Of a DNA stretch of 18,468 bases, positions 7,663-18,396 are shown piece after piece. A program made the translations under genes and the position numbers. Where the stretch lies: assembly GCA_027575765.1 (NCBI GenBank), contig JANBPT010000941.1, forward strand, positions 1 to 18,468. Direction: 5' to 3'. Under the pieces are notes generated by a model. That model worked only from the letters and a program-made list of their open reading frames with translations, ran no database searches and was not told the origin of the DNA. The DNA comes from Tieghemiomyces parasiticus. Taxonomy: Eukaryota; Kickxellomycota; Dimargaritomycetes; Dimargaritales; Dimargaritaceae. Position 1 is the stretch's first letter. Every line of letters starts with the position of its first letter.

Positions 7663-10600
7663 GTTGCCCTTAAAGTTCTCTGTGAACGGCAGGGTCGAAG
7701 TATGGGAGAATACGATAGTTAGCAGTGGTAGATTAAGAGCTTCGGAGGGATGGGGGTGGTTGAGTGGTCGGAGTAGGCACACAGTCTAGGCTCTAGCAGG
7801 ACAACTGCCCATTATATACTGCAAGTGGGCCATTCGGTAGGTCAATGACAGGAGAGCTGGGCAGTTTAATGGGATAGTCGTACGAGTACCACTCCGCCAG
7901 ATTGGCCTGAACCGCCGGGGCCAATTTAAATAAGCCGTTAATCATCGGCATGTCAGCTGGCGTGGTCACCGGGTGTAGGGTACAGTAAACTTAAACGACA
8001 TCAATCATTCTCCAGTAAAAAAATGCAGACGGTGAAGGATAAGATAACCCCCGTCCGGGTTACCTTATTCAGAAATCATCGTCCAGAGGTGCTGACAACA
8101 ACAAAAATACTAATCAGGAAGGACCGGTGCTCTAGCAACGACCTACTGCATACCCGCCACCTCCCATTTCGGGCCATGTGTTGTAAACAAATGATTTATT
8201 GGTTCGCTTATGTACTTCGCATTCTAAACATAGCCGTACTCGATTGTAATTTGACAGCTACCGTGGGCACAATTTCAAACCTAGATATGGAGTTAGTGGG
8301 GTCATGCTGTCCCTTTTGAACAGACTGGTTAAGCTGGGACACACATAGAAGCACCTCTGACACACCACTCATGTAGTACCCTCTCTTGAGCTTGGGGATA
8401 TCTCTAGGGTAAGCGTCACATGTCACCCGTGTCTGTCATCAACATGTATATATACTATAGGCGCCCCACCTGTGCTATATTTGTTAATCAGCGACGAGTA
8501 GCTAGACGGGTTTACTACCGTGGATCACTTTCCCCTCGTGACGGCGCACTTCACATCAAGCTTATGGAATACAAAGTCACTTAGTATGTCTCATGCTTCG
8601 TTGAATATGCCCCATCGGTTCAAGGTTCGACTAATGGCAGTTCAGCGACGAAAGAAAATAGGGCGTTAAAGGCGGTGCCACTAGCTGCGTGCGCTCTCCC
8701 CAGCAGCGTTAATCACGGTTGACAGGCACTCTGCCATGCACCTCACCATGTCACGTTTTCGCGGCAGGTCTATGATTCCCAATCCTACATCGCAGCATTG
8801 GCCAACTTATCGTCTACACGAATCTGTTATTTAGGATTATATTGGGATCATATTGCTTCAGCGGCTAGCTCATCTGGGATACCTATACGATAGGGTAGAA
8901 AAAAGGGCCGGCTGCATTTAGGCGCTGAAGCGCTACTATTGTGCCAATTTAGTGGTTGGTGGCTAGATGTACAAATATAAAATGGGGTTAGGATATCTAA
9001 TAGGGCAAGTCGATATGGAGAGGGTAATAAAAAGATGAGGTGGAATCAAACGGGTAGCAAGTTAAGGCGTAGTTATACCGGGCGTTTATCCTGGACGTGC
9101 TATCATATATCTAAAGTACGCCAATAGACCCTGTCATGACTGGGGGTCGGGCAACGTCTGAACGGGTGCACAGATTGAACGATAACGATGGGAACCCGGC
9201 CCAGGGCAATGGTAAGCCAGTTGTATAACGACCTTGGGAAAAAGCCGACCGTGAATACATGTTTGGGATCTGCAGATTGAACCTGTGACGGTGTTGTCAA
9301 CTGGGCCGTCACAACTGTACGTTGGCTGGAGTCAGCATGATGAGCTGGAATATATTCTGGAACACATTGCCATAGCTAGCCGCAGGTTAGGCGGCCTTCA
9401 CGGTCGCATCTCTAGCCCATTTTTTTTAAAAAAATTGAATACCTGATCAAGCACGCCGCAAGTTTCCGTGATCAATTGGTCAAGGTTACCCGTCTGGCCG
9501 CATGAATCAGAGAGGCGCCTAAAAAAAGCTTTTAGTCTGACATGTATGTATCGTAAGGATTCTGGCATTCGTTGCTTTTGCGATTTTGGATGCTAGGATC
9601 AGTACATACGGGGGGGAGTGCTACGGGGTTGGCTATCATAATATTCCAAACATAGAGTATGGTTTCGAGAATGTGTGGTTGGGGATAAGAAATTCGAGGC
9701 ACTGCTGGAGTGGCTGGTCTATTTAATACCACTGCTGACCATAAGCCGGTGAGATTGGGTAGAGAGAGAAAAGAATGGTGGCGGTGTGCGCGATAAATAA
9801 CCATATGACTACTGTTTGATGGCCCCTGACCCCGTCGGAGGGATCGAGTTCAGCATCTGTTGTATGAGCTATACTGCCTACAATACTGGTGACGTAGGTA
9901 AGGTAATGAAGCTGCAGCTGGCGCAGGGCAGCGACATTTCTACAGCTGTCGAGTCTAGCCTAGACTTTGTTCCCTTGGCAAGGGGCGGTAAGGCGGCTGT
10001 TCTTTCTCAGCATGAGCAGAGAGGCCGGGTCACCACTTGATAGGCCGGTCGGGTCAGTTTTCCGTCGTTACCTTCCTTTGTATACTATAGTTTTGCTTAA
10101 TAGAAGTGGGCCAGTCCCGAACCTGTTAGGCTCGGCCTATTCGGAAATTGCTATATTTAACACCTCATTGATTGATTCCTGACCTATCTTACTGCTCGAC
10201 CGGCCCGCCTTCTTTCCCAACTTGGTTTAGTTGCAACTCAGAATTCCGGGCTTCCACTCAACGCAGTAGAAAATACCTAATCCCGCCTGGCGAAAACTAG
10301 TTCCATGCTACTCGAAGGAGGACCCTGGAAAAGTCAAGAGATAACCCCAGATCACCACATAGCTCAGGGCAAAGATACCCATGGGAGGACAGAGGAATGG
10401 CTATGGGGTGGAGCCCGGTCGGTATTGAAATAGTGTAGCGGTGAAGCTGGCAAGTGGCTCCAAGCCCCCGGTCAGGCATTCTCCATTTTGCCGATACACT
10501 ATAATAGCGTGAATGGGTTGCTATCATGTATAGCAGTTACCGTGGTGCTAGTGGTTTCGAGAGATCCCTCGGGCGACCAAGTAGCCTACAGGTAATTTAC

Positions 10601-10920
10601 ACGGCTCAACACCATGATGTCCACACGAGTTCCAATTTAAGTTCGTTGCGCCCGAGGCTCAGGGAGATCTCTTCACCTCGCGTGTTCCTCCGGACCGTCC
10701 TGGGTCACAGAATATATCCAGGCAGTAGTCAATATTCGTCAGCAGTGAGCTTCAGTCGCCAGGTTCTATGGATCTCGACCGTATCAGATCGCCTGACCGA
10801 CACCTGGCGCCCTCCTATGTCAGACCAGGGTCAAACCCAACTGGATATGGCTCTCCCCTCCCTTCTCCATTACGCACCACTCTTGGCTAGGGATAGGCCC
10901 CTCAGCTTGGTGTATTGTTG
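7663..10920. other. AT-richer, gene-poor stretch, right part
   Basis: About 3.3 kb without a confident gene. ATG-initiated frames at 8023-8319 (98 codons), 9819-10040 (73 codons) and 10526-10921 (131 codons) are within what chance gives in DNA of this composition. They lack recognisable motifs and the C/G third-position bias of the real genes. I looked for tRNA A/B boxes, terminal repeats and retroelement protein motifs and found none that hold. A T8A7 palindromic tract lies at about 9421-9435. Confidence 0.5.
7812..7818 (-). promoter_or_regulatory. TATA-like box upstream of the cysteine-rich ORF
   Basis: TATATAA reads on the - strand, 150 bases upstream of the ATG at 7662. The distance leaves room for a transcription start and a 5' UTR of about 100 bases. 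A single short match in AT-richer DNA is weak evidence. Confidence 0.3.
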
Positions 10921-11491
10921 ACTGCCGCCGCTTGTCCCAACACCAGCGGAGTTTGTGCTGCCGCCACGGGTGACCAATAAGGCACAGCGTGAAGAACTGC
11001 CCCCCCGCCCTCCACCCTGCCCTCATCCCCGTTACCGAATCTCGCCTGCGAAGCAGCCGGCGGTAGGGTGCGGCCAACGTCAGTGGATACAACCGACTCA
11101 CCCCAACCCCCCTCGGTACCGTGTTTATCCTTAGCCCGGTCACCTCATGAGGCCGCCGTCCACTTTGTAACACCGCGACACTTAACCTCGAATTCGGCTT
11201 GTCGCAGCTGCGCTGAACGCTATTGTATTTTTTTTTGGTTTAGCCTCTACCTCGCCCAGCTCTCCGCCATCTTGGCCCATTCTCCTCCCCCTGCTACTGC
11301 CACCATATACTTCTCACCTGGTATCGTTGCCATCGCTGTGTCGTCCCGGGTAAACGCTGCACCACCTCTGACCGCATCGTCCGCCTGCCGACCTGCTCCG
11401 CTCCCGCCGGTATTCCTCCCCTTCATTTTATCACCCCTCTATACCCAACTTCACCCCGCGGCGCGCCGACAGAGTTCGTAAAACAGTCATC
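10921..11491 (+). promoter_or_regulatory. 5' flank and likely 5' UTR of the Hook gene
   Basis: GC content rises again here and the + strand becomes pyrimidine-rich (C/T runs at about 11000, 11105, 11280-11300 and 11390-11460), ending at the strong-context ATG at 11492. A T9 tract sits near 11228-11236. No TATA box is evident. Pyrimidine-rich DNA without TATA just before the start codon is common in fungal housekeeping genes. The open frame across 11068-11481 begins with GTG and is probably non-coding. Confidence 0.45.
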
Positions 11492-14400
11492 ATGGCGGAC
11501 CAGGCGGCTCTGGCGGCTTTCATCCAATGGGCCAACGCCATCAAAGTGGCCTCCAAACCCGTCAAGCACGCCGCTGACCTGTCTAATGGCATCGTCCTGT
11601 TTGAAATCTGCCACGACATGTAAGTGCTTTTGAGGGCCCGAAGGTTAAGGGGCTCCCGAGAGCTAGACGGAAGTTGGGGTCACCCTTGTCCCGGTCGACG
11701 CCGAGGCCAGCACCCGGCCGTTGCTAAGCACATGTCAGCTTAACTTCCTGACCCCGGAGCAGAGCCAGGTCGCCGCCATCCTGTTCACTTGCCCTACCAA
11801 ACTGCCTTGATTTTAAATATTAATGTCCTGCAACTATCCTCCCGACCCCCATGTAGAGATGCCAAGCGGTTCAAGTTGCTCCAGTCCACCGACATGGGCG
11901 ACAACTGGGTGCTAAAAGTGAACAACCTAAAGAAACTCTACCGTCTCATCATGGTCTACTACGAGGAGGTACTCGACCAGCCGCTGCAGCGCTTAGGGTC
12001 GGTTAACCTGAACGCTATCGCCCGCGAGGCCAACGCCCCCGAACTGGTCCGACTGTGCAAGCTTGTGCTGCTCATGGCTGTCCAGAGTACGAAAAATGTC
12101 AAGTACGTCCAGCCCATCGAGAGTTTGTCGCCGGACACTCAGGTCAGCATGATGCGCATGGTGGAATCGGTAAGTCCTCGTGGTCGACGAGCGAAGGAGG
12201 GTTATGAGTACCGCTCCTTCCAAGCAGACACCTGATGTCCGCAGGCTCGAAGGGTCGGTAGGGCCCTGTTTGGTCCGCACCGCCAGTCCTCTTGTAACAG
12301 CGGTTGCGGTAACGCAGCGTACCTTGTCCTGACGCGGGAGAGGGTGGGGCGAGGGTGTAGATCACCCCGGGCCATTGCTGACGCCCTCCCAATATAATGT
12401 CGTGGACCGCAGCGCTTACCCCTTTGCTTCTTCACTTCCCTCCCTCATACTACCACCATCGTTGGATTCCCGCCGCCCGACTACTGCAGATCACAGAGCG
12501 TCTCAATGGCGCTGATACGACCGACAGCGCACACGGCGCCGCCACTACGGCCGCTGAGCCTGATGGTGAGCATAGCCTGACTTCAGGACACCAAGAACAG
12601 CGCCTACTGGCTCTAGAAGCGGAGCTGTCCCGTCTGTTCGCCGAGAAACAGGAGGCCGACCGCCAGGTCCAGCGGCTAACCGAGGATAACGCTGACTACG
12701 TGACCCGTTATGAGGAGCTCATGGTCGACAACCAGGACGTCCATAGCAAGCTGAAGGACGCCGAGCGAGCGTTAGCCCGCGTCGACCAGTCGGGTAAGGC
12801 CGACTTTCTGCTGAAGACGGAGATTGACCACCTAAAGCAGGACCTGTAAGTGCCCCCGGGGCGAATATTCGATGCGGATCATGGTGGTGGCCGTTCGTGC
12901 CCGTACCGTTTGAATGGTAGAATGGATGCACTACATACGGCATACTTGGCCAATCCTACCACTAACTTGTAACCGCCTCCGGGCTCTCCACGGCTGCCAT
13001 CTATTCCCCTCCCCCACCCTTATGAACCGGACTTCAGAGAGAAGGCCGAGGCTCGCTCCCACGCTGCCGAGTCCATGGTCAACGAACAGACCCAGGCCAT
13101 CACCGACCTGAACCGTCGACTGGAGGACAGCGCCGCGGCCGCAAGCGAGGCTGCCCGCCTGCGTGACCAGCTGCAGGAGTACCGGCACGCCGCCGAGAAA
13201 CTCCAGAAGACTGAGCATGTGATTGAAAAGTACAAGAAGAAGCTAGAAGACAGCGCCGATCTCCGCCGCCAGTTCAAGCACCTCGAGGAGCAGAACACAC
13301 AGCTGGTGGCCCGCAACCAGGCGCTGGAGGACGAGTACCGTAAGGTTAGCCAATTTAAGCCACTCATGGACACCTACAAGGACCAGATCGCCACCCTGGA
13401 GAGCAAGCACAACCTGGCCAACCTCAAAAACAGCGACCTGGAGCATGAGCTCAAGCAGACCCGGGACCGTCTGTCTGCGCTGGAGCAGGAACGCCAGGAG
13501 AACCACGAACAGATCACGTCGTTGGAGGACAACCTGCGCGAATTGGAACTCACGGGCCTGTCCATGGCGGAAGTACCGTCATCACCCGTGGCCGCCACCA
13601 GCCTCGGCAACGCCCTTGCGGAAGGCAACGTCTTTGAGCTCAAAGCTAAGGTGGCCCGCCTCGAGAACGACCTACGCAATGCACGCCGTAGCCGGGAGGG
13701 TGCGGACCCGTCCCAGAAGGTGGTCCTCCTCGAGAACCTGCTGGACGACGCCCAGCGATCCAAGGCCAAGTTCGAGGCGGACTACCTCAAAGCCCACCAG
13801 CGCATCCTGGTACTGGAGGCTGAGCTTAAGCAGCCACGTGGCGCGGATGGCAACGGCGGGCGGGATGACCTGACCCTGGACCTCCGGACCCGCCTTAATG
13901 ACTCTGCCGAGGAGCTATCGCAATTGCGCGCCCGCCTAGCCGAGACGGAAGTGCAGCTCGAGCAGGTCACCAAGGAACTCACGGTGGCGCGATCCGACCT
14001 CAACATGGTCAACCAGGATCAGCGACAGGCCCTGGACTCCCTCAAACTACAGAGCGGAGCCGACCTCGCGGCCCTTAAGCAAGAACATGAACTACTTCAA
14101 TCCTGGTACAATGACCTGGAGGCCGGGGCCAAGGACAAGGAGGCGCGCATCAGCCGCCTACTCACTGAGAAGGACCAGCTGCAGCAGGAAAGTATCCAGA
14201 ACAAGGACCTCTTATTGGAGAAGGAACGCGCTAACAGGTAAGTTTTACTTTGGGATACGCCATGGGCCGTGACGGGCCAGTCGGTAATGTGTCCCTGCCT
14301 CAACGATCCAACGGCCAAGACGAAGTCCGGGGTCAGGACGGGATAGTGGTACGCAGACGGCATCGACCAGGCTGAAGGTAAACCTCACAGCCGAGCGACT

Positions 14401-15303
14401 GACCCACCCCCTTTCGTCGTACATTCTCAACTATGTCTCCATCGCGTTGCCTCTCCCTAATCCAGTGAGCTCAAAGAAGCGCTTATCAATCTGCGCGGCA
14501 AGGACCAGGGCGAGGAGGTCGAATTCCTCAAGGCGCAACTGGTAGACCTGCACCAGGACAAGTCCAAGATGCAGCAGGAGATTCTCCAGTACGAGATCCG
14601 GACCAAGAAGCTGCGGACGGTAAGTGGTGTAATATGTGTCCTGAATCAATATAATTCTGGAGGGGGGAAGTGACTGGCGGTTTATAGGCGTGATCCAAGC
14701 GTAGGCAAAGCACTTAGTGTGCGCCACAGCGTTTGGTCGATCGATATTCCATGCCAAGCCGTAGCCTAGCTTGGAGAGGTAGGTCACTTTACTCACCCAC
14801 CACCACCTATCCGTCCACCTTACCCATTTTGCAGCTCATCGCCAACCAAGAGGAAGCCCTCAAGGAATCCAAGGGCAGGCCGCAGGTGAGCGACTACACT
14901 GAGGCCATCGGATCCCTCAAGCAGGCCTTACAGTCCAAGGCTCGCGAGCTGGATACACTCAAGGTAAGACTCAGGCACGCGAATATTATGTTTAGTGTAG
15001 CCCTCCGCTGGCGAGGCTCAACCCAGAGTGGCGCACGTTTCATGGGATCCAGCTGACGTGGCCTTTTCCCCTCCCCCTCCCTTCTACACTCTGTCGACCA
15101 CCCCACCACTATTTCTCTAGCACGAGTTCACGACACATGTGCAGACCGCCAACCGCGAGTACCGTCACCTCCTCAGCGCCTGGTACAATGCCGGCAATCA
15201 GATCTTCCAGCTGCAACAGCGGGCCGCCCGGACCCCGCACACCCCCAGCTCCTGGATGGCACACCAGCGGAATGGGCTCAGCATCAAGCTGCAGCGACAG
15301 TAG
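11492..15303 (+). CDS. Hook family dynein/endosome adaptor, seven exons, 820 aa
   Basis: Exons: 11492-11619, 11857-12169, 12490-12845, 13038-14237, 14466-14619, 14835-14963 and 15121-15303. All junctions are GT-AG and in frame; five of six donors are GTAAGT and the last is GTAAGA. The ATG has A at -3 and G at +4. Role: Hook proteins link dynein-dynactin to early endosomes through the FTS-Hook-FHIP complex. Residues 1-147 form the N-terminal HOOK domain (D-L-S-N-G near 33-37; G-D-N-W 57-60 followed by the L-K-V-x-N-L-K-K helix). Coiled coil runs from about 160 to 780, with Hook hallmarks Y-K-K-K-L-E-D (331-337), L-R-R-Q (341-344) and L-L-D-D-A (500-504). The C-terminus has L-S-A-W-Y-N (778-783) followed by a basic tail, as in animal Hooks. 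Odd: about 100 residues longer than animal Hooks (about 720), with a second W-Y-N at 622-624. Confidence 0.93.
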
Positions 15304-16110
15304 CGTAGTCCCGCCGACGCGGACTCACTTGCCTCGGACTTTGTCCATTTCATATCATTCCTTCCGACCCGTCTAAATACACCGTCACCTCCCATTTGCT
15401 CACTTGGCTCTTATCGCATACCTGGTCGCAGCGCTGACCTGATGGGTACCGTTCTAGAGGAGGGCCCCTGCACTCCCCCGCCCTTCCCTATCCATCCGAC
15501 CCCCTGATGCGTTTAACTTATATGTACCGTCGTTCGTACCCCGATTATTATCTTTCGATTTCGCTTAACATCCTACATTTTTTCAGTTTTTCTCATCACG
15601 GCCCTGCTGCAGTTTCACCGTGCATTGCCTTGATAACGCGTTAGTATTGATTTACCATTGCACCACGACGAAATGACTGCCTCTCTTTGTCATGTCTAGA
15701 TAAAGTCTAATGACCAACTTTACAATATCATGCTTATAACTTCGGCGATAAGGTGTCCGTCATTTATAGCAGAGGTTATTGTAACGACAGACTAACAACG
15801 TCGGTGGGCAGCAACTAGGTACGCAGACGAGGACTCTAGAATGCATGGTATTGGGCGATAACAATGGGTTGACTGCTTCCGACTAGTATTATACGTCAGC
15901 GAAGGCCTTCCACCTTTAGAGTTTATTGTTGATGGGGGAAGGTTTTTTCGAAAATATATATATAACGTGTAGGATGGAGCGCGAGTGGCGGAAAGATAAA
16001 ATACAATAGCATGGAAGGTGTGATGGACGCGGGTGTATGGATAATAATAAACCAGGACAACCGGTGCCAACAGTGCAAAGGAACCCCGGCCCGCAAATCC
16101 AGGCATTATT
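15304..16110. other. Convergent intergenic region (3' flanks of Hook and CLC genes)
   Basis: About 0.8 kb between two convergent genes. It starts C-rich after the Hook stop and becomes AT-rich from about 15540. No coding frame is credible; the frame at 15792-16181 on the - strand is a shadow overlapping the CLC end. A + strand AATAAA (16046-16051) is 743 bases past the Hook stop, rather far for its poly(A) signal, and no nearer canonical hexamer was seen on that strand. Confidence 0.55.
15922..15964 (-). terminator. Likely polyadenylation signal of the CLC gene
   Basis: Reading the - strand, a TATATATATAT tract (15964-15954) is followed by AATAAA (15927-15922), about 150 to 190 bases after the CLC stop codon. 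A UA-rich efficiency element upstream of an AAUAAA positioning element is the standard fungal 3'-end arrangement. The cleavage site itself cannot be placed. Confidence 0.5.
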
Positions 16111-18396
16111 TCAACGCCCCAAGCGTAGCGCGTGCATTTCCAAGGGGGGTTGCTGCGTGACGGCGGGGGTAAACTGGTCACTATCGGGGTCGGGACTATC
16201 GGTGTAATCGTGGCGGGAAATGTGGGCCGGCCGATGCAGGAACCTAAGAATGTCTTTGCGGGTAACGATGCCTGTGAGTCTGCCTTCTGATTCGATCAGG
16301 ATGACGCGAGGGCCTAGCTTCTTAAAGAGTTCCATGACCGTCTCGGCCGGTTGCCGCGGGTCGACCGTGAACGGGGCCCGGTCGACCCACTGGCCAAAGT
16401 CGAGCGACGACGGCGTGCTATAGGCAGCGGGGCCGTCATGGTTTGAAATGGTCCCGTCGTCCGAGCCGGCGCCGCTAGCCGGGGTCAAGGCAGCCGCGCG
16501 GAGCTGTGGGGAGAGCGTGGCCTGGAAGAAGCACTGGGCGTCGTCCTGGAGGCCATGTAGATCCCGGGCCTTCTGGATGGCGTAACGCAGTTCCGCCCGA
16601 TTGATGTAGCCCCGAAGGACCGAGTGTGGGTGCGAATCAGTGGCCTTAACGGTCTCAACGATGGGAAACCCCTTGTACGGGGTGCGGTCCAGTAAATCTT
16701 GGATGACGTGGAGCCGGAGGCCACGTGCGGGCAGGGTCACTGGGTCCGGGACCATAACTCGGCCGATGGGCACATCGTCGAGGTGTTCCTCCTTGTCAAA
16801 GAAGGGCAGGCCGTACAGCTTGATGTAGTGGTCCGAGATGCCGCCGGTGCCGAACATGTCTCCGACCGCCTTGGTAACCAGGACGGTGATCATGGTGGGC
16901 ACAATGTAGTTGAGTGCGCCGGTCAGTTCGAACATGATTACTACGAGAGAAATGGTCATTTTGGTGACCCCGCCAAGGGCCGCGCCGGCGCCGAGAAAGG
17001 CGTAGATGGCCGGCTCGATACAGGGGCTGTCCGGAAGGCAGGCGGCAAACAGCGGGGCACGCGGGCGGGCGCGGTGGAGGGACTGGACGAGGATGCCGAC
17101 CATGCGGCCGAAGGTGGCCCCAACGGCCATGCTTGGGATGAAGATACCGCAGGGGACGCGGGCCCCGTACGATAGGACGGTCAGAGTAATGCGCACCACG
17201 GTGGCTACGAACAACAACCAGACCATCCGGGGGGCGTAGTCGACACGGCACAGGCCAAAGTAGTCGCCGTCCTTGCAGTCGCGGAGTAAGTAAGACATGA
17301 CCTCCGACATGTCGCTGCGGAGAAAAATGTTGAGGTAACAGATGACGGCTGTGCTCAGGGTGAGCACGGTGACTTCGGCCATGCCGTGCGGTTTAAGGTA
17401 CCGCTTGCGGAAGGCAGTCACCTTCACGTTCAGCCGGATGACCAGTGCCCCGTACAAGCCGCCAAATATGCCCAGGAGAATGTAAAAAAGCACCTCAAAA
17501 AAGTGCCAGTCCTTGTCGTAGGAGGCCTGGAACATGACTAGTTTGCCCGTTCTAAAGGGATTGAACGCCTGGAGGCTGACGGTTGCGATGAGGGCGCAGA
17601 AAAAACTCCGCCAGAGCGTCTTGAGCGGGAAGTAGGAGCTTAGTTCCTCCAGTGAGAAGAGAACTCCACCGATGGGGGCCGCGAAGGCGACGGCCACGCC
17701 CGCTGCGGAAGCCGCCGACAGGATTTCGCGCTGCTTGGCCCGGTTGTACCGAAACTTGGTGAACATGCGCGACACAACGTTCCCAATACAGCAGGCCACG
17801 TGTACTGAGGGCCCTTCCTTGCCGACGCTGAGGCCCGACGACACGGCCAGGGTGAGGCCAACGCTTTTAATGAGCCACGTCCAGGCGCCCATGAAGCCTT
17901 TGATGACGAACCCGCTCAGGATGCTCTTGATCTCGGCAATACCCGATCCGGCAGCGAAGGGTGCATACTCCCGAACGAGGAAGGCGCACGTCCAGCCAAA
18001 GGTGGTGGCCAGACCGACGTAGACAAGCCAATTCACCAGGAGGTTACCGGGACTCAGCCCGACCACCGTGCTCCACGGCCGCCAGTCGACACAGGAAGCG
18101 TGTTCATTCCAGTTCTCCCAGCAGCAGAACTTCTCGTTGAGCCACCAGCCGGTGGAACAGTACCCCAATTTGAGATCGCTGAGCCACTCGGTGGCGATGG
18201 CCATGAGCGCCGCATTGATACCCACGAGGAGCCCGACCAACAGCACCACCCACCAGGCCTGACCAGCCTCATAGACCCGATACAGAACTGATAGCCACGA
18301 TCGGTCGAGTCGGCGGTGGAGGTCTCGCACCCGCGTCCGTTCGCGCTGAGCGTCCTGCACCCAGTCGACCGTGCTGAAATCCTCGTACCGCGCCAT
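16111..18396 (-). CDS. CLC-type chloride/proton antiporter with CBS domains (Gef1-like), 761+ aa
   Basis: One uninterrupted frame ends at TGA 16113-16111. The first ATG is at 18396, but the frame stays open through 24 more codons to the window edge, so the true start may lie outside. Role: 2Cl-/H+ exchange across Golgi, endosome or vacuole membranes, supporting acidification and metal loading as in yeast Gef1. Numbered from that Met: an R-Y-E-D-F-S-T-V-D-W lead (3-12), about ten or more membrane helices (45-515), selectivity motif G-S-G-I-A (150-154), G-K-E-G-P with gating Glu194 (192-196), the E-E pair at 250-251 with Glu251 aligned to the proton glutamate of exchangers, G-I-F-I-P (417-421), and Tyr497 in the N-Y-I-V-P segment. 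CBS domains lie at about 543-612 and 672-724, joined by a polar linker. The glutamate pair argues for an exchanger and not a channel. Confidence 0.95.
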   Translation of the reverse strand: MARYEDFSTVDWVQDAQRERTRVRDLHRRLDRSWLSVLYRVYEAGQAWWVVLLVGLLVGINAALMAIATEWLSDLKLGYCSTGWWLNEKFCCWENWNEHASCVDWRPWSTVVGLSPGNLLVNWLVYVGLATTFGWTCAFLVREYAPFAAGSGIAEIKSILSGFVIKGFMGAWTWLIKSVGLTLAVSSGLSVGKEGPSVHVACCIGNVVSRMFTKFRYNRAKQREILSAASAAGVAVAFAAPIGGVLFSLEELSSYFPLKTLWRSFFCALIATVSLQAFNPFRTGKLVMFQASYDKDWHFFEVLFYILLGIFGGLYGALVIRLNVKVTAFRKRYLKPHGMAEVTVLTLSTAVICYLNIFLRSDMSEVMSYLLRDCKDGDYFGLCRVDYAPRMVWLLFVATVVRITLTVLSYGARVPCGIFIPSMAVGATFGRMVGILVQSLHRARPRAPLFAACLPDSPCIEPAIYAFLGAGAALGGVTKMTISLVVIMFELTGALNYIVPTMITVLVTKAVGDMFGTGGISDHYIKLYGLPFFDKEEHLDDVPIGRVMVPDPVTLPARGLRLHVIQDLLDRTPYKGFPIVETVKATDSHPHSVLRGYINRAELRYAIQKARDLHGLQDDAQCFFQATLSPQLRAAALTPASGAGSDDGTISNHDGPAAYSTPSSLDFGQWVDRAPFTVDPRQPAETVMELFKKLGPRVILIESEGRLTGIVTRKDILRFLHRPAHISRHDYTDSPDPDSDQFTPAVTQQPPLEMHALRLGR

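Noticed and set aside
8023..8319. 98-codon ATG frame
   Set aside because: No codon bias and no recognisable pattern; frequent rare-looking codons; chance ORF is the simpler reading.
9421..9435. T8A7 palindrome
   Set aside because: Plain A/T tract without a loop, partner repeat or nearby gene end; no function can be argued.
10363..10440. tRNA-like A-box string (T-A-G-C-T-C-A-G-G-G)
   Set aside because: No pairing D stem, no B box (GGTTCRANTCC) at the right distance, and no acceptor stem could be built.
10526..10921. 131-codon ATG frame in the gene-poor block
   Set aside because: About one frame of this length is expected by chance over 5 kb of such DNA; the translation is Ser/Arg-rich with no motif.
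11068..11481. 137-codon frame just before the Hook ATG
   Set aside because: GTG start, pyrimidine-driven Pro/Ser/Ala-rich translation, and it lies where a 5' UTR is expected.
11620..11856. Possible extra exon inside Hook intron 1
   Set aside because: A peptide-like stretch near 11745-11790 is interrupted by an in-frame stop, and skipping the whole interval restores the HOOK-domain alignment exactly.
13445..13873. 142-codon frame overlapping Hook exon 4 in another frame
   Set aside because: Arg/Ser/Thr-rich translation typical of an out-of-frame read of GC-rich coiled-coil coding sequence.
16699..17175. 158-codon + strand frame opposite the CLC gene
   Set aside because: Antisense shadow of a strongly conserved CLC domain; its openness follows from the codon bias of the real gene.
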